Shown: positions 6,321 through 10,239 of the stretch, one piece after another
How the letters are laid out: every line of letters starts with the position of its first letter
Position numbering within the stretch: position 1 is the first letter of the stretch
NCBI GenBank assembly: GCA_038250135.1
Contig: JBBSCP010000158.1
Span: forward strand, 1-10,239
Reading direction: 5' to 3'
Length of the DNA: 10,239 nt
Source: Falsiroseomonas sp038250135
GTDB lineage: Bacteria > Pseudomonadota > Alphaproteobacteria > Acetobacterales > Acetobacteraceae
Position numbers and translations under genes: made by a program
The notes under the pieces: generated by a model
Seen by the model: the letters and a program-made list of their open reading frames with translations, nothing else
Told to the model about the DNA's origin: nothing
Database searches by the model: none

Positions 6321-6767
6321 TTGACCCCACCCCACGCAGAGCGCCGACGCTGGATGAGCGTGCTCGCCCGCGCCAGCGCAGATGAGATCGCCTTGAGGTT
6401 GGAAGCCCTTCCGCCGGCGCCGCCGCATCGCCGGCTGCGCGGGCCGGAGACCGGGCTGGTCATGGTGCGCGGCCGCGCCGGTGGCGATGGCGCGTCGTTC
6501 AACATGGGCGAGATGACGGTCACGCGCTGTACCGTGCGCCTCGACGACGGCACGCTCGGCCACGCCTATGTCGCGGGCCGGGATGCGCGCCAGGCGGAGC
6601 TCGCCGCGCTGGTCGATGCGATGATGCAGGATGCGGCACGGCAAAACGCCGTAACCCAGGTGGTGATTGACCCTCTGCACGCCGCCCAGGCTGCACGCCG
6701 TGCCACCGAGGCACGCCGCGCCGCCGCCACCCGCGTTGAGTTCTTCACCATGACCCAGATGCGCTGA
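6321..6767 (+). CDS. phnG: Phosphonate C-P lyase system protein PhnG
   Basis: PhnG is a small subunit of the cytoplasmic C-P lyase core complex (PhnG2H2I2J2 in E. coli), needed with PhnH, PhnI and PhnL to couple phosphonate to the ribose of ATP. It has 148 residues against about 150 in E. coli. Diagnostic stretches are RRRWMSVLARA near the start, RGPETGLVMVRGRAGGDGASFNMGEMTVTRCTVRL (about 40-74) and GHAYVAGRDARQAELAALVDA. The start is a TTG at 6321; the next ATG (6354) would remove the conserved RRRW segment just before WMSVLA, so TTG is preferred, with GGACAG 10 nt upstream as a weak ribosome binding site. The last codons lie in the first copy of a 24-bp tandem repeat, and the stop overlaps the phnH start as TGATG. 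Confidence 0.93.
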   Translation: MTPPHAERRRWMSVLARASADEIALRLEALPPAPPHRRLRGPETGLVMVRGRAGGDGASFNMGEMTVTRCTVRLDDGTLGHAYVAGRDARQAELAALVDAMMQDAARQNAVTQVVIDPLHAAQAARRATEARRAAATRVEFFTMTQMR

Positions 6768-6794
6768 TGCGCGATGACCCAGATGCGCTAATGC
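6750..6794 (+). repeat. 24-bp tandem duplication at the phnG/phnH junction
   Basis: ATGACCCAGATGCGCT at 6750-6765 recurs at 6774-6789, and the match extends to 21 bases with one difference (TGATGC in the first copy, TAATGC in the second). The period is 24 bp, eight codons. Each copy carries a stop overlapping an ATG: TGATG at 6765-6769 and TAATG at 6789-6793. The second probably reflects the ancestral junction, so the duplication created a second phnH start eight codons upstream and ended phnG at the first stop. Confidence 0.9.
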
Positions 6795-7357
6795 AGACCG
6801 CCCTTGCCGGCTTCGCCGATCCTGTGCTCGACGCGCAGGCTGCCTTCCGCGCGGTGCTGGAGGCACTCAGCCGCCCGGGCCGCGTGCAGCACCTCAGCGC
6901 GCTCCCGGAAGTGCCGCCGGGTCTCTCCCCCGCCGCCGCTTGCGTGCTGCTGTCGCTGGTCGATGCCGATACGAAGCTGGCGCTGGCAGCCGGCGACGCG
7001 GCCGAGGCGTGGGTGCGCTTCCATTGCGGCGCGCCCTTCACGCCTGTCACTGCGGCGCGCTTCGTGCTCGATGCCAGTGCGCAACTCGGCGATCTCGACG
7101 CCGGCACCGAGGAGGAGCCGGAGCTTGGCGCCACGCTGATCCTCGAAGTGGCGGCGCTGTCCGAAGGCCCGGGCTGGCGCCTCACCGGCCCAGGAATCCG
7201 CGAGGTGCATCACCTGCACGTGGAAGGCGCGCCGGCGGGCTTCGTCGCGGCGTGGCAAGAAAGCCGCACGCGCTTTCCGCGTGGCGTCGATGTCATCCTC
7301 TGCGCCGGCGATCGCATCGCCGCACTGCCCCGCACCGTCGCGATCGAGGAGGGCTGA
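6767..7357 (+). CDS. phnH: Phosphonate C-P lyase system protein PhnH
   Basis: PhnH is a subunit of the C-P lyase core complex with a PLP-transferase-like fold but no known catalysis of its own. From the ATG at 6767 it has 196 residues, close to the E. coli protein (about 194). Seen are GFADPVLDAQAAFRAVLEALSRPGRV (about 15-40), a middle part with CVLLSLVDADTKLAL and RFHCGAPFTP, and the C-terminal GPGIREVHHLHVEG, FPRGVDVILCAGDRIAALPRT. The PhnH-typical FADP and FRAVLEALSRPG motifs start soon after the second in-frame ATG (6791: MQTALAGFADP), which is the likely ancestral start; the ATG at 6767 overlaps the phnG stop and was made by the 24-bp duplication. Which is used cannot be decided here. 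phnI follows after 3 nt. Confidence 0.93.
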   Translation: MRDDPDALMQTALAGFADPVLDAQAAFRAVLEALSRPGRVQHLSALPEVPPGLSPAAACVLLSLVDADTKLALAAGDAAEAWVRFHCGAPFTPVTAARFVLDASAQLGDLDAGTEEEPELGATLILEVAALSEGPGWRLTGPGIREVHHLHVEGAPAGFVAAWQESRTRFPRGVDVILCAGDRIAALPRTVAIEEG

Positions 7358-7360
7358 GCG

Positions 7361-8431
7361 ATGTACGTCGCAACCAAGGGCGGCGAGCGCGCGATCGGCG
7401 CGGCGCATGCCTGGCTCGACGCGGCGCGCCGTGGCGACACGGCGCTGGCGGAAGTGACCGCGGCGCAGGTCGAGGCGCAGCTCGGCCTCGCGGTGGATCG
7501 GGTGATGGCGGAAGGATCCTGCCATGATCGCGGCCTCGCGGCGCTGGCGGTGAAGCAATCGCGCGGCGATCTGATCGAGGCCGCCTTCCTGCTGCGCGCC
7601 TATCGCACCACCCTGCCGCGCTTCGGCGCGAGCCTGCCGCTCGACACCAACGCGATGCTGCTCAAGCGCCGCGTGAGCGCGACCTACAAGGACCTTCCGG
7701 GCGGGCAGGTGCTCGGCCCGACTTTCGATTACACGCATCGTCTGCTGGATTTCCGCCTCGCCGCCGCGGGCCTCGCGCCAGAGCCGCCGCCGGAGGCCGA
7801 GCCCGCCACCGATGCCACGCCGCGCGTGACGGAAATGCTGGCGCGCGAGGGGCTGATGCAGCGCGAGTCGGGCGACGATCGCGAGCCCGGCGACCTGACG
7901 CGCGAGCCGCTCGCCTTCCCCGCTGATCGCGCGCTACGGCTACAGGCACTGGCGCGCGGCGATGAGGGGTTCCTGCTCAGCCTCGGCTATTCCACGCAGC
8001 GCGGCTATGGCGGCAACCACCCCTTTGTCGGCGAAATCCGCATGGGCGAGGTGACGGTGGAATTCGAGCCCGCCGAGCTCGGCTTCGCCATCGAGCTCGG
8101 CGAGATCGGCATCACCGAATGCCAGATGGTGAATCAGTTCAAGGGCAGCCGCACCGAGCCGCCGCAATTCACGCGCGGCTACGGGCTGGTGTTCGGCCAT
8201 GGCGAGCGCAAGGCGATGTCGATGGCGCTGGTCGATCGCGCGTTGCGCGCGGCGGAACTCGGCGAGGCCTGTGACGCGCCGGCGCAGCAGCAGGAATTCG
8301 TGCTGTCGCATTGTGACAATGTCGAGGCAACCGGCTTTGTGGAACACCTCAAGCTGCCGCACTATGTGGACTTCCAAAGCGAGCTGGAGAACGTCCGCAC
8401 CATGAGGGCCAATGTGGAGGCCGTGAAATGA
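7361..8431 (+). CDS. phnI: Carbon-phosphorus lyase complex subunit PhnI
   Basis: PhnI is the catalytic subunit for the first committed step: with PhnG, PhnH and PhnL it displaces adenine from ATP by the phosphonate to give ribose 1-phosphonate 5-triphosphate (alone it shows nucleosidase activity in E. coli). It has 356 residues against about 354. It opens MYVATKGGERAI; other conserved stretches are LDTNAMLLKRRVSATYKDLPGGQVLGPTFDYTHRLLDF, LGYSTQRGYGGNHPFVGEIRMGEVTVEF, LGEIGITECQMVNQF, YGLVFGHGERKAMSMALVDRAL and HCDNVEATGFVEHLKLPHYVDFQSELE. A strong ribosome binding site GAGGAGGG (7346-7353) stands 7 nt before the ATG. The stop overlaps the phnJ start as ATGA, indicating translational coupling. 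Confidence 0.96.
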   Translation: MYVATKGGERAIGAAHAWLDAARRGDTALAEVTAAQVEAQLGLAVDRVMAEGSCHDRGLAALAVKQSRGDLIEAAFLLRAYRTTLPRFGASLPLDTNAMLLKRRVSATYKDLPGGQVLGPTFDYTHRLLDFRLAAAGLAPEPPPEAEPATDATPRVTEMLAREGLMQRESGDDREPGDLTREPLAFPADRALRLQALARGDEGFLLSLGYSTQRGYGGNHPFVGEIRMGEVTVEFEPAELGFAIELGEIGITECQMVNQFKGSRTEPPQFTRGYGLVFGHGERKAMSMALVDRALRAAELGEACDAPAQQQEFVLSHCDNVEATGFVEHLKLPHYVDFQSELENVRTMRANVEAVK

Positions 8432-9279
8432 CGCACCACACAGGCTACAATTTCGCCTATCTCGATGAATCGACGAAGCGGATGATCCGTCGCGCCATCC
8501 TCAAGGCCGTCGCGATCCCCGGGCACCAGGTGCCCTTCGGCTCGCGCGAAATGCCGCTGCCCTATGGCTGGGGCACGGGTGGCATCCAGGTGACGGCGGC
8601 GGTGCTCGGCCCGACGGATGTGCTGAAGGTGATCGACCAGGGTGCGGATGACACGACCAATGCCGTCTCAATCCGGGCCTTCTTCCACCGCGTCGCGGGT
8701 GTGGCCACCACCGAGCGCACGGCGGAGGCGACCATCATCCAGACACGCCATCGCATCCCCGAAAGGCTGCTGACCGAACAGCAGATCCTGGTCTATCAGG
8801 TGCCGATCCCCGAGCCACTGGGCAAGCTCGAACCTCGCATCGCCGAGACGCGGCGGATGCACGCGCTGGCCGATTACGGGCTGATGCATGTGAAACTCTA
8901 TGAGGATATCGCGCGCTTCGGCCATATCGCGACGAGCTACGCCTATCCGGTGATGGTGAACGCGCGCTACCTGATGTCGCCCTCCCCCATCCCGGCCTTC
9001 GACAATCCTAAGATGGATCAGATGCCCGCCCTGCAATTGTTCGGCGCGGGGCGCGAGAAGCGAATCTACGCCGTGCCGCCCTACACCAGCGTGCGCAGCC
9101 TGGACTTCGACGACCACCCGTTCCGCCCGATCCGCGCGCCGCATGCCTGCGAGCTGTGCGGCTCGCGCGACACCTATCTCGATGAGGTGCTGATCGACGA
9201 TGTTGGGGGCCGCATCTTCGTCTGCTCCGACACGGATCATTGCAGTGAGCGCCAGGCAATGAAGGAGGCGGCGGAATGA
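8428..9279 (+). CDS. phnJ: Alpha-D-ribose 1-methylphosphonate 5-phosphate C-P lyase PhnJ
   Basis: PhnJ is the radical-SAM enzyme that breaks the carbon-phosphorus bond, releasing an alkane (methane from methylphosphonate) and ribose 1,2-cyclic phosphate 5-phosphate. It has 283 residues. The C-terminal cluster motif reads C241-x2-C244-x21-C266-x5-C272, the same spacing and numbering as I recall for E. coli PhnJ, where the first three bind the 4Fe-4S cluster and Cys272 forms the thiyl radical. Other conserved parts are IRRAILKAVAIPGHQVPFGSREMPLPYGWGTGG, DQGADDTTNAVSIR, TRHRIPE, YGLMHVKLYEDIARFGHIATSYAYPVMVN and GAGREKRIYAVPPYT. GGAGG at 8416-8420 is the ribosome binding site; the start overlaps the phnI stop by 4 nt. 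No residue loss is seen, so it should be active. Confidence 0.97.
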   Translation: MTHHTGYNFAYLDESTKRMIRRAILKAVAIPGHQVPFGSREMPLPYGWGTGGIQVTAAVLGPTDVLKVIDQGADDTTNAVSIRAFFHRVAGVATTERTAEATIIQTRHRIPERLLTEQQILVYQVPIPEPLGKLEPRIAETRRMHALADYGLMHVKLYEDIARFGHIATSYAYPVMVNARYLMSPSPIPAFDNPKMDQMPALQLFGAGREKRIYAVPPYTSVRSLDFDDHPFRPIRAPHACELCGSRDTYLDEVLIDDVGGRIFVCSDTDHCSERQAMKEAAE

Positions 9280-10037
9280 GCATGCCCCCGCTGCTCTCGG
9301 CGCGCGATCTCGAACTTCGTTTCGGGCGTGTGGCTGCGTTGGATGGCGTCGATCTCGACATCTGGCCCGGCGAGGTTGTCGCCATCGTCGGCGAAAGCGG
9401 CAGCGGCAAGACCACGCTGCTGCGCGTGCTGTCGGGCCTCATGCGGCCCGATTCCGGCAGCGTCGATTATCGTGGCCAGGATGTGCTCGGCATGGGTGAG
9501 GCCGCGCGGCGGCGCCTGATGCGCACCGAATGGGGCTTCGTCCACCAGAATCCGCGCGACGGGTTGCGCATGGCCGTCTCGGCCGGCGGCAATATCGGCG
9601 AGCGACTGATGGCGATCGGGGCCCGCCACTACGGCAACATCCGCGCCGAAGCAGCGAACTGGCTCGGCCGCGTCGAGATCGATGCGGCGCGGATGGACGA
9701 TGTGCCCGCCAAATTCTCGGGTGGCATGCAGCAGCGTTTGCAAATCGCGCGCACGCTGGTGACGCAGCCGAAGCTGGTGTTCATGGATGAGCCGACCGGG
9801 GGCCTCGATGTCTCGGTGCAGGCCCGGCTGCTCGACCTCATTCGCGCGCTGGTCGCGGATCTCGGGCTCGCCGTGCTGATCGTGACGCATGACATCGCCG
9901 CCGCGCGGCTGCTCGCGCATCGGATGCTGGTGATGCGGGAGGGGTGCGTGGTCGAACAGGGGCTGACGGACCGCGTGCTGGATGATCCGCAGCATCCCTA
10001 CACGCAGCTGCTCGTCTCCTCGGTGCTCGCAGCATGA
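9276..10037 (+). CDS. phnK: Phosphonate C-P lyase system ATP-binding protein PhnK
   Basis: PhnK is an ABC-type ATPase that is not part of a transporter but docks as a dimer on PhnJ of the C-P lyase core complex and is required for activity in vivo. It has 253 residues, as in E. coli (252). Walker A GESGSGKT is at 39-46, the Q-loop in GFVHQNPRDGLRM at about 87-99, signature FSGGMQQRLQIARTL at 147-161, Walker B LVFMDEP at 167-173 with the D-loop GGLDVSVQ, and the H-loop VTHD with H205. The Q-loop sequence VHQNPRDGLRM and the SAGGNIGERLMA segment are characteristic of PhnK. AAGGAGG (9262-9268) precedes the ATG by 7 nt; the start overlaps the phnJ stop as ATGA. Confidence 0.95.
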   Translation: MSMPPLLSARDLELRFGRVAALDGVDLDIWPGEVVAIVGESGSGKTTLLRVLSGLMRPDSGSVDYRGQDVLGMGEAARRRLMRTEWGFVHQNPRDGLRMAVSAGGNIGERLMAIGARHYGNIRAEAANWLGRVEIDAARMDDVPAKFSGGMQQRLQIARTLVTQPKLVFMDEPTGGLDVSVQARLLDLIRALVADLGLAVLIVTHDIAAARLLAHRMLVMREGCVVEQGLTDRVLDDPQHPYTQLLVSSVLAA

Positions 10038-10239
10038 GCGCGCCGGATGGTCGGAGGGCCGAAGGGCCCGGAGAGCTGAATCCGTCGCGCGCGACATGGT
10101 TGATCAGAGCCGAAGGGCTCGCCAAGGATTTCCGCCTGCACCTGCAAGGCGGCGTCACCATCCCTGTGCTGCGCGGCCTGGCGCTCGAGGTCGCCGCCGG
10201 TGAATGTGTGGCGCTGGCCGGGCCTTCGGGTGCGGGAAA
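10034..10239 (+). CDS. phnL: Phosphonate C-P lyase system protein PhnL, N-terminal part
   Basis: This is the start of a second ABC-type ATPase of the pathway, needed with PhnG, PhnH and PhnI for making the ribose-phosphonate triphosphate. Sixty-eight full codons are present. After about 22 non-conserved residues (MSAPDGRRAEGPGELN) comes the family start WLIRAEGLAKDFRLHLQGGVTIPVLRGLALEVAAGECVALAGPSGAGK; the window ends within Walker A. The QGGVxxPVL segment separates PhnL from PhnK and from transporter ATPases. The ATG at 10034 overlaps the phnK stop as ATGA but lacks a clear ribosome binding site, so it depends on coupling; an in-frame TTG at 10100 lies just before the conserved part and is an alternative. 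Confidence 0.88.
   Translation, partial: MSAPDGRRAEGPGELNPSRATWLIRAEGLAKDFRLHLQGGVTIPVLRGLALEVAAGECVALAGPSGAG

Noticed and set aside
1..10239. CRISPR array, tRNA or rRNA genes
   Set aside because: No regularly spaced repeats and no tRNA- or rRNA-like segments were seen; only short tandem repeats at 3271-3306 and 6750-6794.

Overview
This is a GC-rich window with long codons-biased genes, short intergenic gaps and many ATGA or TGATG stop/start overlaps. Gene content (LivG/LivF ATPases, an IclR regulator, an IS66 remnant and a complete-looking start of a carbon-phosphorus (C-P) lyase operon) fits an alphaproteobacterium. A Rhodospirillales/Acetobacteraceae-like host is my guess from composition and gene style, not something the sequence proves.

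Layout. Positions 1-191 are a strange G/C-only stretch framed by a perfect 31-bp inverted repeat (1-31 against 161-191), which may be a contig-end fold-back artefact. Positions 192-392 hold no gene I can support. Positions 393-2853 (+) form a tight three-gene unit: livG and livF, the two ATPases of a branched-chain-amino-acid-type (HAAT) importer, followed by an overlapping IclR-family regulator. Permeases and binding protein are not in the window. Positions 2854-3663 hold a 5'-truncated, decayed IS66-type transposase (- strand) that separates the transport unit from the phosphonate island.

From 3664 on the window is phosphonate catabolism, with an adjoining HAD phosphatase of uncertain connection. 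The HAD phosphatase gene (+) runs convergently into phnM (-) with a 46-nt overlap of their 3' ends. phnM and the GntR/UTRA repressor gene phnF form a minus-strand pair, divergent from phnG-phnH-phnI-phnJ-phnK-phnL (+), which runs off the right edge at the Walker A motif of phnL. The 148-bp phnF-phnG gap carries a TTGACC -35-like box and a palindromic element resembling a HutC-type GntR site.

How it works together, from established knowledge of the E. coli enzymes: PhnG, PhnH, PhnI and PhnL make a ribose 1-phosphonate 5-triphosphate from ATP and an alkylphosphonate; PhnM removes pyrophosphate; PhnJ, a radical-SAM iron-sulfur enzyme, breaks the C-P bond; PhnK is an ABC-type ATPase that docks on the PhnGHIJ core. 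PhnJ here keeps all four key cysteines at positions 241, 244, 266 and 272, so the lyase looks functional. I see no wholly new system. The most notable local oddities are a 24-bp tandem duplication exactly at the phnG/phnH stop-start junction and the terminal inverted repeat.
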